Positions 1 to 5,985 of a DNA stretch of 7,475 nt are shown piece by piece. Source of the stretch: Actinomycetota bacterium (GTDB lineage: Bacteria > Margulisbacteria > Marinamargulisbacteria > SXXA01). The translations under genes and the position numbers were made by a program. Within the stretch, counting starts at the first letter, position 1. Each line of letters starts with the position of its first letter. Below the pieces are notes generated by a model. It ran no database searches and was not told the origin of the DNA. It worked only from the letters and a program-made list of their open reading frames with translations. The stretch spans positions 1 to 7,475 of the forward strand of contig SXXA01000114.1 of the NCBI GenBank assembly GCA_005791325.1, in the 5' to 3' direction.

Positions 1-322
1 CATATACTGGATCATGTTGTTCGGGTATGGATGGAGAAAAATAAGTGGAAGTCGATGGAAGATTCATTCCATTACTAAATGGTACCCCTGCTTGTGAGTA
101 TGTAAGCATATGGCCCTGCTGCCCTGGAACCTGTAAGTATGCAGGCACATCGCCCTGCCCCCCTTGAACCGGATAAGTTGGATACATCGTGGAAGTCGAT
201 AGAAGATTCATTCCATTACTAAATGATTGTGAGTATGTAAGCATATGGCCCTGCTGCCATTGACCATGTAAGCATTCAGGCACATGGCCCTGCTGCACTT
301 GAACGTGATTAATTCGATACAT
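1..322 (-). CDS. Partial tandem-repeat, Q/P/S/T-rich hypothetical protein (N-terminal 107 residues)
   Basis: The frame opens at ATG (322-320) and stays open to the window edge, so the 3' end is missing. An AGGAG (333-329) lies six bases upstream and fixes the start. I do not recognise a family. The protein begins MYRINHVQVQQGHVPE and consists of two copies of one unit: residues 1-45 and 46-93. Each unit carries a QGHVPE/QGDVPA segment, then QQGHMLTYSQ, then FSNGMNL followed by STST. Unit two has three extra residues (AGVP replaces S before FSNG). A divergent tail starts at residue 94 (YFSPSIPEQHD). No signal peptide, membrane segment or catalytic motif is visible. It lies downstream of the lipid operon on the same strand but has its own promoter and 294 bp of separation. 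The promoter resembles that of the gene at 5986, suggesting co-regulation. The continuous frame, good ribosome binding site and frame-preserving repeats make it likely real; function is unknown. Confidence 0.8.
   Translation of the reverse strand, partial: MYRINHVQVQQGHVPECLHGQWQQGHMLTYSQSFSNGMNLLSTSTMYPTYPVQGGQGDVPAYLQVPGQQGHMLTYSQAGVPFSNGMNLPSTSTYFSPSIPEQHDPVY
46..258. repeat. In-frame tandem repeat inside the left-edge gene (period 135-144 bp)
   Basis: A 36-nt block at 46-81 recurs at 190-225 with one mismatch (offset 144). A 31-nt block at 93-123 recurs identically at 228-258 (offset 135). The 9-bp difference is a three-codon insertion in the second protein unit, so the reading frame is kept. 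Within each unit the QQGH/QGD segment also occurs twice, hinting at an older, shorter repeat. Confidence 0.85.
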
Positions 323-363
323 CTTTGTCTCCTGTTTGCAGTAATATGACAACAAATTAAATA

Positions 364-381
364 TTTGATTATTCAATCAAA
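364..381. promoter_or_regulatory. AT-rich inverted repeat in the leader of the left-edge gene
   Basis: TTTGATT and AATCAAA form a perfect 7-bp inverted repeat around a 4-nt centre (ATTC on the plus strand). It falls between the predicted transcription start (about 397) and the ribosome binding site (333-329). It could be a regulator site or a weak leader hairpin. No counterpart is seen upstream of the gene at 5986. The role is inferred from position only. Confidence 0.35.
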
Positions 382-394
382 GATATTTTAAGTA

Positions 395-447
395 CTACAC
401 GTAGTTATCGTATTTAAAATAATTTAAATTTCATCATTTTTTTCGAT
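395..447 (-). promoter_or_regulatory. Promoter module of the left-edge gene (shared with the gene at 5986)
   Basis: Read on the minus strand: A-tract box ATCGAAAAAAAT (447-436), TGAAATTTA (433-425), 14 nt, CGATAA (410-405), then GTGTAG (400-395). TGAAAT as -35 and CGATAA as -10 are 17 nt apart, and the A-tract sits where an UP element would. The same boxes with the same 14-nt gap occur at 5886-5937. CGATAA also resembles the -10 core of sigma-28 (FliA) promoters (GCCGATAA), but the spacing is 1-2 nt longer than that class. An imperfect palindrome ACTACGTGTAGT overlaps the expected start. The predicted leader is about 75 nt. Confidence 0.55.
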
Positions 448-506
448 CCAACGGGGGAGCGGATAAAATATGATCACTGCGTGTCCGAACCCCCTGAAGG
501 TGCTGT

Positions 507-547
507 GCTGGTTCCCAGCCCACGCACCTCCCCTGTGGGGAGGTGCG
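507..547. other. Cluster of tight GC-rich hairpins between operon end and left-edge gene
   Basis: Two stem-loops stand back to back: GCTGG-TTC-CCAGC (507-519) and an 11-bp perfect stem, CGCACCTCCCC / GGGGAGGTGCG with a TGT loop (523-547). On the plus strand the second is followed by the T-rich GATTTTATTT, terminator-like, but no plus-strand gene precedes it. On the minus strand, where operon transcripts arrive, it has no T-run. A third small stem (GGGC-TCC-GCCC, read on minus) lies near 585-597. They may limit read-through or protect the 3' end of the operon mRNA. Otherwise 448-616 shows no gene. Confidence 0.5.
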
Positions 548-616
548 GTAGATTTTATTTAGGGGGCCTTCCCTCCCCAAACCAGGGGGCGGAGCCCATA
601 GAACCCCTGTAGGCCT

Positions 617-1882
617 TTATCCCTTTTCGATGATCGTAAGGGGAACGCCCTTAAGGGGGGTTGGGTATCGAAGCACCCACATTAATAACCCCAATCCTGC
701 GATCCCCTTTATCACACACGGTATCACCGCATACCCAATCGTTAACCACAATAATGCAAACTCAGTGTTATCCCCCCCCACCACATACCCCGACCACTCC
801 AATATCGGATACACCACCACCGATGCCATCGCTAAGGATCCCTTATTCACCAATCCCAATAACGCCACCTGCCCACCGACTATTCCCCCATCCTCCCCCT
901 TCCAATCTCCCACTATCGCCACCGGATAACTTAAGTCCGCCCCCAACGCCAACCCCGACAATATACAAATGACCCCATATAACACCCCCTTGCCTTCTGT
1001 TACACCCATCGCACCCAAAAAGCCCACAATCGCAACCCCATGGGCCACACCCCACGCCAATCGTTTCCCCATTCGACGACTTAACCACCCCCATATTCCC
1101 ATCCCCATTGCCCCAGCTACAAAATATAACAACATAAATACCCCCAACATATCACCCATTTGCAATCGATCATTCACAAAAAATACCACCAACACTGCCG
1201 GTATCCCCGATGCCAAACCACTTAATCCACTCAAGCATAATAATCGCACCATCTGAGGAGTCAACCCACGCCATATCAAGCCACTTATCGTCGGACGCTT
1301 CACCCCCATCCCCCCGATCCCTTGCATTGGTAACCTCCACCATGCCACTACCCCCACGCCCATTAATACCGCCAACCCAACCGTAATACTCGAATACGAC
1401 CAATACGCTGGGGCACTCACCCCAATAATCAGTCCAATTAACCCCATCATCTCTCGTATCCCACTCACCCGTGTTTGCTCCGATTCGCTACCCGCCCATC
1501 GAATTCCCCACGCACCCAACGCAATACTCATGACACTGTATGCCGTTACAGCAATCCCCATCCCCATTACAAACATGGGTAATGGGGACGCCCACCCTTT
1601 GTAAAATATCCCCCCAAATGCCCCGCATAATATTACCCCCGCTATCGCCAATACCCATCGCGTTAGCTGGGGTTTCCAATCCACAGCCCAACCAATTAAT
1701 GGATCTTGTATGGCATCAAATACGCGTAATCCGAATAATGCCACCCCCATGGTGGTGAGCGATACCCCATAATGTAACGAATAAAAGGGAGGAGCCAATA
1801 TATATAACGGAAAACCCGCAAAGGCCAAGGGAATGGCAATGAATCCATATTGAATCAATCGCCATGTGGTGATACCCGTCAC
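617..1882 (-). CDS. MFS transporter, GPH/MelB-like (MFS_2-type)
   Basis: This 421-residue, very hydrophobic protein is about the usual length for a 12-helix major facilitator. Residues 53-68 read RVFDAIQDPLIGWAVD, matching the RxxDxxxDPxxG signature after helix 2 in the sodium/sugar symporter (GPH) branch. SEQTRVSGIREMMGLIG (about 134-150) resembles the conserved segment after helix 4. The start is a GTG (1882-1880) whose last two bases begin the TGA stop of the upstream gene (GTGA, 4-nt overlap), so translation is probably coupled; no strong Shine-Dalgarno is visible. It is the last gene of the operon. MFS proteins of this type commonly close this lipid cluster, and the substrate is unknown. 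A lipid or fatty-acid-related cargo is inference. The coding strand is unusually G-rich, with a run of eight Gs (779-772) near the C-terminal end. Confidence 0.85.
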   Translation of the reverse strand: MTGITTWRLIQYGFIAIPLAFAGFPLYILAPPFYSLHYGVSLTTMGVALFGLRVFDAIQDPLIGWAVDWKPQLTRWVLAIAGVILCGAFGGIFYKGWASPLPMFVMGMGIAVTAYSVMSIALGAWGIRWAGSESEQTRVSGIREMMGLIGLIIGVSAPAYWSYSSITVGLAVLMGVGVVAWWRLPMQGIGGMGVKRPTISGLIWRGLTPQMVRLLCLSGLSGLASGIPAVLVVFFVNDRLQMGDMLGVFMLLYFVAGAMGMGIWGWLSRRMGKRLAWGVAHGVAIVGFLGAMGVTEGKGVLYGVICILSGLALGADLSYPVAIVGDWKGEDGGIVGGQVALLGLVNKGSLAMASVVVYPILEWSGYVVGGDNTEFALLWLTIGYAVIPCVIKGIAGLGLLMWVLRYPTPLKGVPLTIIEKG

Positions 1883-2421
1883 CGTTTGCCCAATAAATGA
1901 CGCCGTAATTTTGGTTCTGATGTCCCTTCATTTAACCAAATTCCAAAAAATGAGACCCCAAAATCATCCCCAGGTATGGAGCCAATCCATTGATCACCTT
2001 TGTAAAACTGGGTGCCGGAACCGGGGATGTAAATGGCCGATAAATGGGTGTTCGCTTTCACCGATGGAATGATGGTTTTGAGTTGATACTTCCATTTCCC
2101 CCATTTTTCACGATGTGGCATCCCTTGTTCTTTCATTTCATGAATACTTCGTTCTGCAATTTTTTTGCCATCCAATTGAATATGGTAATGAATATGTAAA
2201 CCCAGTGCATGGTCCGATTTCCATTCCCCTGTTGGTGTATATAAGCTGGCCGTGTATACCTTCCAAATGGCATAGTCCAATGTGCCACTTCCCACTAATT
2301 TCATGGATTGCATGGGCTGGGGTAGGGGTGCCGCTTGAATGAAACCCCAGCCGCTGAAAAGAGCCAGTATCACCATCATCCATATCCTATGAAGAATGGC
2401 ACAACTCCCATTGGCTGACAT
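1879..2421 (-). CDS. Chalcone isomerase-like exported protein (Chalcone_3-type)
   Basis: The mature part fits the bacterial chalcone-isomerase-like family: MKLVGSGTLDYAIWKVYTAS (residues 40-59), an IHYHIQLDGKKIAERSIHEM-type core (77-96), and a VSFFGIWLNE segment near the C-terminus (156-165). A hydrophobic stretch (about 15-30) ending FIQA-APLP looks like a Sec signal peptide, so the protein is probably periplasmic. Family members here are small fatty-acid-binding-like folds; isomerase activity should not be assumed. The longest start gives 180 residues and a 35-nt overlap with the upstream gene, but lacks a good ribosome binding site. ATG at 2379 (residue 15) has AGGA five bases upstream, would give 166 residues and starts just after the upstream TAG, though it loses the only positive charge (R12) before the hydrophobic core. 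Either start is possible. Confidence 0.8.
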   Translation of the reverse strand: MSANGSCAILHRIWMMVILALFSGWGFIQAAPLPQPMQSMKLVGSGTLDYAIWKVYTASLYTPTGEWKSDHALGLHIHYHIQLDGKKIAERSIHEMKEQGMPHREKWGKWKYQLKTIIPSVKANTHLSAIYIPGSGTQFYKGDQWIGSIPGDDFGVSFFGIWLNEGTSEPKLRRHLLGKR

Positions 2422-3547
2422 CGGTTCGTTGATGCAAAAAGCCCGCTATACAACAGGTTAAATAAAATCGCCACAATTGGATAAAGGGCTGATCGAACCC
2501 CAGCCCTCGGATGGGTTCCAATTGTGATTCGAATCGGTTTAACCACTCTTGTAAGGTTTTGGCATAATCCAAACCAAACGATAATAATGGACGGGCGTCT
2601 AATCCCGCTCGCTTGGCTTCCGCCTTAAATCGGCTCGGGGATGCCAACATCCCACCCGGAAAAATAAAGGTTCGAATCGCATCCCCACTTAATCGATACC
2701 GATCAAAACACGCATCGGCAATGGTAATGGTTTGAATCAGGGCACTTCCACTTTTGGCCAATAATGATTTGATTTTATTAAAATAAATGGGCCAATATGC
2801 TTCCCCAACCGCTTCGAACATCTCAATCGAAATAATGTGTTGATAGTGTCCGGTTTGAATGCGGTAATCCTCTAAGGCAATGGTGGCACGCTGTTGCAAG
2901 CGTTGGGTTGCATACTCATGCTGGGCAGGGGAAATGGTTAATCCTTTAATGGCGTAATCCCCCCGTTGCAACGCCCGATCGGCAAAGCCGCCCCACCCAC
3001 ACCCAATTTCCAATAGGGAACCAGATGACCGAATGCGATCAATCATACAGTCATATTTTTGTTCTTGTGCTTGTTCCAATGTATCAAATCGATTGTGAAA
3101 TATGCCCGATGAATACGTCATACTTGGGTCCAACCACAACGAATAAAACTCGTTTCCTAAATCATAATGAGCATGAATATTGTCGCGACTGCCACGGATA
3201 CTATTTCGATTCAACCAATACCGTATTTGTGACCACACCATTCCTAATTTTCCACCCATCACCACCCGATCCAAACCCGCTTGATTTTGCATGCCAAATA
3301 AAAATAAGGCAGTTAAATCATCACAGTCCAATCGCCCGTCACGATATAATTCTGCCAACCCAATATCGCCACGTTGTAACAATACGGAGCCTGTTCCCCA
3401 ATCATGTAAGGTTACCTTGGCATGGGAACCATCTTGTGAACCCGTATAATGGTGGGTTTTGCCATCGGGTGTGGTGATGTGAATACTGCCGTGGGTAATG
3501 CCCGATAACTTTTTTAATAACTGATCAGTTGCAAATCGTCCTAACAT
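2387..3547 (-). CDS. CFA-family SAM-dependent methyltransferase (cyclopropane-fatty-acyl-phospholipid synthase-like)
   Basis: The 386 residues match the length and order of the CFA synthase family. There is an N-terminal accessory domain (about 1-110), then HYDLGNEFY (127-135), the SAM-binding LEIGCGWGGFA (179-189), EMFEAVG (242-248), and FIFPGGM (294-300), with a C-terminal RFYLTCCIAGF helix. Such enzymes act on double bonds of unsaturated acyl chains in membrane phospholipids. Two positions that bind bicarbonate in canonical CFA synthases seem changed: the YSCAYW-type motif reads YSSGIF (145-150), and the His before the TIG/TIT segment is Gln (LIQTIT). With the flanking flavoprotein this suggests a methylating enzyme of the furan-fatty-acid (UfaM) kind rather than a true cyclopropane synthase; that is inference. 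ATG at 3547 is chosen for the GGAG seven bases upstream and its 7-nt overlap with the previous gene. Confidence 0.9.
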   Translation of the reverse strand: MLGRFATDQLLKKLSGITHGSIHITTPDGKTHHYTGSQDGSHAKVTLHDWGTGSVLLQRGDIGLAELYRDGRLDCDDLTALFLFGMQNQAGLDRVVMGGKLGMVWSQIRYWLNRNSIRGSRDNIHAHYDLGNEFYSLWLDPSMTYSSGIFHNRFDTLEQAQEQKYDCMIDRIRSSGSLLEIGCGWGGFADRALQRGDYAIKGLTISPAQHEYATQRLQQRATIALEDYRIQTGHYQHIISIEMFEAVGEAYWPIYFNKIKSLLAKSGSALIQTITIADACFDRYRLSGDAIRTFIFPGGMLASPSRFKAEAKRAGLDARPLLSFGLDYAKTLQEWLNRFESQLEPIRGLGFDQPFIQLWRFYLTCCIAGFLHQRTDVSQWELCHSS

Positions 3548-4320
3548 ATGGTGTCTCCAGTCGCTTGTAAATGAGGATCGGTGATGGTAACGGTTGGATG
3601 CGTTTGGGTTGGTTTGGGGTGGTATTTAACCCCTTTTACCAACAATCGAATGGCTTGCCAATGAATCATAGCAATGGCTTTTAATGTTACCAAAGGATGT
3701 CGCCAAAATGCCACTCGCAATTGATGATGACTAAACGGAACGGTTCGACCCACCATCGATGTGATGAGCTGTTGCTTGGCTTGCGGGTCATAATAATCAA
3801 TATAAATACCAACTTTTGGAAAGCGGATATCGAATCTGAATCGATACGAGCCCTCTCGGGTTAAAAAAGGCGATACATGAAATACCTTTTGGGCCTCAAG
3901 CCATTGGTTGGCATCAATGGGGGACCCATCGGCATGGGTACAAATGTAGGTATGTTGTTCACCAAAGGTATTATGCACCTCGCACAATACCACCCGCAAT
4001 TGATGGGTTGAATCGGTGCCCAAATAAAAGCTAACCGGATTAAATACATAGCCCAATACACGGGGCATGGTTAATAAGGTTAGTTGGGTAATATGGGTAT
4101 CCAGATGGGCCGTTTTAAGCAGATTCATGGCCCATTCAGTCGGGTCTTTACCCGTGCGGTCTCCCAAGTCTTTTGCCGAAAATCCCACCATCCAATTCCC
4201 AATTGGGGGGGTTGGTAGGGGTAATACCAAATAATAAACGCCATATTGAAATTGATTCTTTTTGGGAAACAATCGTTGGTGCATGACGCTGGCATATAAG
4301 ATTTGAGGGGTGGTTACCAT
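3541..4320 (-). CDS. DUF1365 family protein
   Basis: The 259-residue protein carries the family hallmarks in order: TMPRVLGYVFNPVSFYL (84-100), EVHNTFGEQHTY (114-125), KVFHVSPF (145-152), and an HPLVTLKAIAMIHWQAIRL helix near residues 208-226. DUF1365 genes almost always sit between an FAD oxidoreductase and a CFA-type methyltransferase, exactly as here. The biochemical role is not established to my knowledge; participation in acyl-chain modification is inferred from this linkage. The start ATG (4320-4318) lies inside the end of the upstream gene (ATGGTAA, 7-nt overlap), with only a weak upstream GGGA, so translational coupling is likely. A C7 run in the coding strand (4211-4205) encodes part of PTPPI. 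Confidence 0.9.
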   Translation of the reverse strand: MVTTPQILYASVMHQRLFPKKNQFQYGVYYLVLPLPTPPIGNWMVGFSAKDLGDRTGKDPTEWAMNLLKTAHLDTHITQLTLLTMPRVLGYVFNPVSFYLGTDSTHQLRVVLCEVHNTFGEQHTYICTHADGSPIDANQWLEAQKVFHVSPFLTREGSYRFRFDIRFPKVGIYIDYYDPQAKQQLITSMVGRTVPFSHHQLRVAFWRHPLVTLKAIAMIHWQAIRLLVKGVKYHPKPTQTHPTVTITDPHLQATGDTIC

Positions 4321-5585
4321 GGTGGGGTGATTCCCATTTGTTCGGCAACGGCAACAGCACTGGCCAATCCATCTTCATGAAACCCATATCGTTGATAGGC
4401 CCCGCAGAACCAAATTCGGTCGACACCTTGAATGGCAGATAATTCAGATTGAGCTTGAATGGCTCGTTGGTCGAATAGGGGGTGATAAAAGGTGTGATCG
4501 TTGTCGATTAGGTGGGGTGGAATGGGGGTGGATGGGTTGAGTGTAACCAAAACGGGGGTGGTCGTGGGGAGGGGTTGTAGGTTATTCATCCAATAGGTTA
4601 GGGACACATGGGGTTCCTGATCGATGGGGGTATGGGAGCGATAGACCCAACTTGACCAAGCATGTCGTCGTTGGGGCATGAGTTGGGTGTCGCGGTGTAG
4701 AATGGCGCGATTGGGTTGGGTGGTAAATGCAGATAAGATGGCATGTTCGGCGGGGGTAGGGGAGTGAAGGAGGGCGAGTGTTTGGGGGGCATGGCAGGCA
4801 AAGACCACATGGTCATAGGTTTGGGTATGGCCGGTGGTATCGGTGATGCTGACGCCGTTGGGGGTGCGGGCAACGTGGGTAGCACCGGTTTGGGTACGAA
4901 TATGGGACTTGAAGGGTGAGATGAGGCGGTTGATGTAGGTGCGCGATCCACCTTGAACGGTGTGCCATTGGGGTTGGCTGTTAATGGTTAATAGGCCATG
5001 GTTGTTAAAAAACTGAATAAAGGATCGGGCGGGAAAGTGGTGCATATTGGCGAGGGGGGTACTCCAAATGGCGCCGCCCATGGCGAGTAGGTAATAATGA
5101 ATAAACCAGTGCCCCATGTTAAGTTGGGTGAGGCAATCGTGAAGGCTAATGGTGGGATGCTGTTGAACGATTGATTGGGCGTTGGCGTTAAATCGTAGGA
5201 TGTCGGTGAGCATTTTCCAAAAAGCGGGACGGAATAGGTTTCGTTTTTGGGCGAACAGGTTATGGGGTTTCGGGGTGCCATATTCGAGCCACCCGTTTTG
5301 GATGGTGACGCCGAATGACATATTGCTAGGGGCGGTGGGAACCTTAAGGTGTGAAAATAATCGGGTTAGAAGTGGGTAGTTACGATGGTTAAATACGATA
5401 AAACCGGTATCGACGGGGAAGGAGTGTTCGTTTATAGATAGATCAAGGGTACGAGCGTGACCGCCGATGTAGTCATTTTTTTCGTAGACGGTGATGGGTT
5501 GGTGGGGGTGTAGTAGTGAGGCGATACCGAGGCCGGAGATACCGGTGCCGATAATGGCAATGGATTGATTGGGTAAAATGGTCAT
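4314..5585 (-). CDS. FAD-dependent amine-oxidase-like oxidoreductase (COG2907-type)
   Basis: This 423-residue flavoprotein opens with a Rossmann ADP-binding fold: IAIIGTGISGLG (9-20), an acidic residue ending strand 2 (E35), and the second FAD motif IGGHART (40-46). The C-terminal FAD-contact segment FCGAYQRYGFHEDGLAS (393-409) is characteristic of the NAD/FAD-binding family linked with DUF1365 and CFA genes. In Rhodobacter sphaeroides a flavoprotein of this neighbourhood is needed to make furan fatty acids from CFA-methylated acyl chains, so oxidation or desaturation of a methylated lipid is the likely job. It is the first gene of the operon. ATG at 5585 has AAGGG six bases upstream. The protein is rich in His, Thr, Pro and Asn, and its coding strand is C-rich, the opposite of the last gene of the same operon. 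Confidence 0.9.
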   Translation of the reverse strand: MTILPNQSIAIIGTGISGLGIASLLHPHQPITVYEKNDYIGGHARTLDLSINEHSFPVDTGFIVFNHRNYPLLTRLFSHLKVPTAPSNMSFGVTIQNGWLEYGTPKPHNLFAQKRNLFRPAFWKMLTDILRFNANAQSIVQQHPTISLHDCLTQLNMGHWFIHYYLLAMGGAIWSTPLANMHHFPARSFIQFFNNHGLLTINSQPQWHTVQGGSRTYINRLISPFKSHIRTQTGATHVARTPNGVSITDTTGHTQTYDHVVFACHAPQTLALLHSPTPAEHAILSAFTTQPNRAILHRDTQLMPQRRHAWSSWVYRSHTPIDQEPHVSLTYWMNNLQPLPTTTPVLVTLNPSTPIPPHLIDNDHTFYHPLFDQRAIQAQSELSAIQGVDRIWFCGAYQRYGFHEDGLASAVAVAEQMGITPPW

Positions 5586-5651
5586 AGGTGGCCCTTTTCA
5601 ATTGAATAATAGTATTAATATAGCATTGCTAAATGTATAAAGGTAGATTTA

Positions 5652-5660
5652 ATTATACCA
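5652..5660 (-). promoter_or_regulatory. Candidate extended -10 promoter of the lipid operon
   Basis: On the minus strand TGGTATAAT is an exact extended -10 (TGnTATAAT), about 67 nt upstream of the first start codon. No good -35 is seen at 16-18 nt, as expected for extended -10 promoters. It overlaps a perfect 10-bp palindrome, TACCATGGTA (5656-5665), which could be an operator. A second, weaker extended -10 (TGCTATATT, 5625-5617) lies closer to the gene. I found no clear match to the TGATCC-type -35 used by light/singlet-oxygen ECF sigma factors. Confidence 0.45.
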
Positions 5661-5679
5661 TGGTAAGTTCGTTTCCCTT

Positions 5680-5841
5680 CCCTCACACTCTCCTCTGAAC
5701 CAATTTGATAGTGGGTGCTTCGCACCCACTCCCCCGTTTTAAGGGCTCTGCCCTTCAGAATCCCCCCGTAAGGGGAAAAGACCCTAGTACACCAATAAAA
5801 AGGGTATTTAAAGGGGTAGCCCCGTTAGGGTTTTAAAGGGC
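5680..5841. repeat. Intergenic hairpin-rich repeat, copy 1 (direct repeat of 7314-7475)
   Basis: These 162 bp match 7314-7475 with two mismatches and no gaps. The element holds stacked hairpins: AGTGGGTGC-TTC-GCACCCACT (5710-5730, 9-bp stem), AAGGGC-TCT-GCCCTT (5741-5755), a short CCCC/GGGG stem near 5763-5774, and a nested hairpin ending beyond the shared part (outer TTAAAGGGG 5808-5816 with CCCCTTTAA 5849-5857; inner TAGCCC with GGGCTA). The second copy runs into the window edge, so the true repeat may be longer. No open frame of interest lies in it. It separates two divergent genes, so termination is not its obvious role here. Confidence 0.9.
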
Positions 5842-5885
5842 TACAGACCCCCTTTAACATCCTGATTTAAATGAAGCATGAATAT

Positions 5886-5937
5886 ATCGAAAAAAATTCT
5901 TGAAATTTATTGATGTTAATAACCGATAATTGTGTAG
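5886..5937 (+). promoter_or_regulatory. Promoter module of the Pro-rich gene (shared with the left-edge gene)
   Basis: Boxes in order: ATCGAAAAAAAT (5886-5897), TGAAATTTA (5901-5909), 14 nt, CGATAA (5924-5929), GTGTAG (5932-5937). TGAAAT and CGATAA are 17 nt apart; GATAAT, one base on, matches the sigma-70 -10 at five of six positions. The predicted start near 5937 leaves a leader of about 49 nt with AAGGAG (5972-5977) eight bases before the ATG. A TATAAT at 5966-5971 is too close to the ribosome binding site to be the -10. The match to 447-395 is the main support. Confidence 0.55.
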
Positions 5938-5985
5938 ATATGCGGTTTTAAGATGTGTTTATTTATATAATAAGGAGTTTATTGG

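Noticed and set aside
630..1256. Several Pro/Thr-rich plus-strand open frames
   Set aside because: They are shadows of the G-rich transporter gene; the proline and threonine runs come from its complementary C-runs.
3025..3477. 150-codon plus-strand open frame
   Set aside because: It lies wholly antisense to the well-supported CFA-family gene, and its protein has no coherent features.
4598..5281. Pro/Ser-rich minus-strand open frames within the FAD gene
   Set aside because: They are alternative frames of a C-rich gene whose own frame shows clear flavoprotein motifs.
5966..5971. TATAAT before the Pro-rich gene as its -10
   Set aside because: Transcription would begin within or after the AAGGAG ribosome binding site; the upstream shared module fits better.
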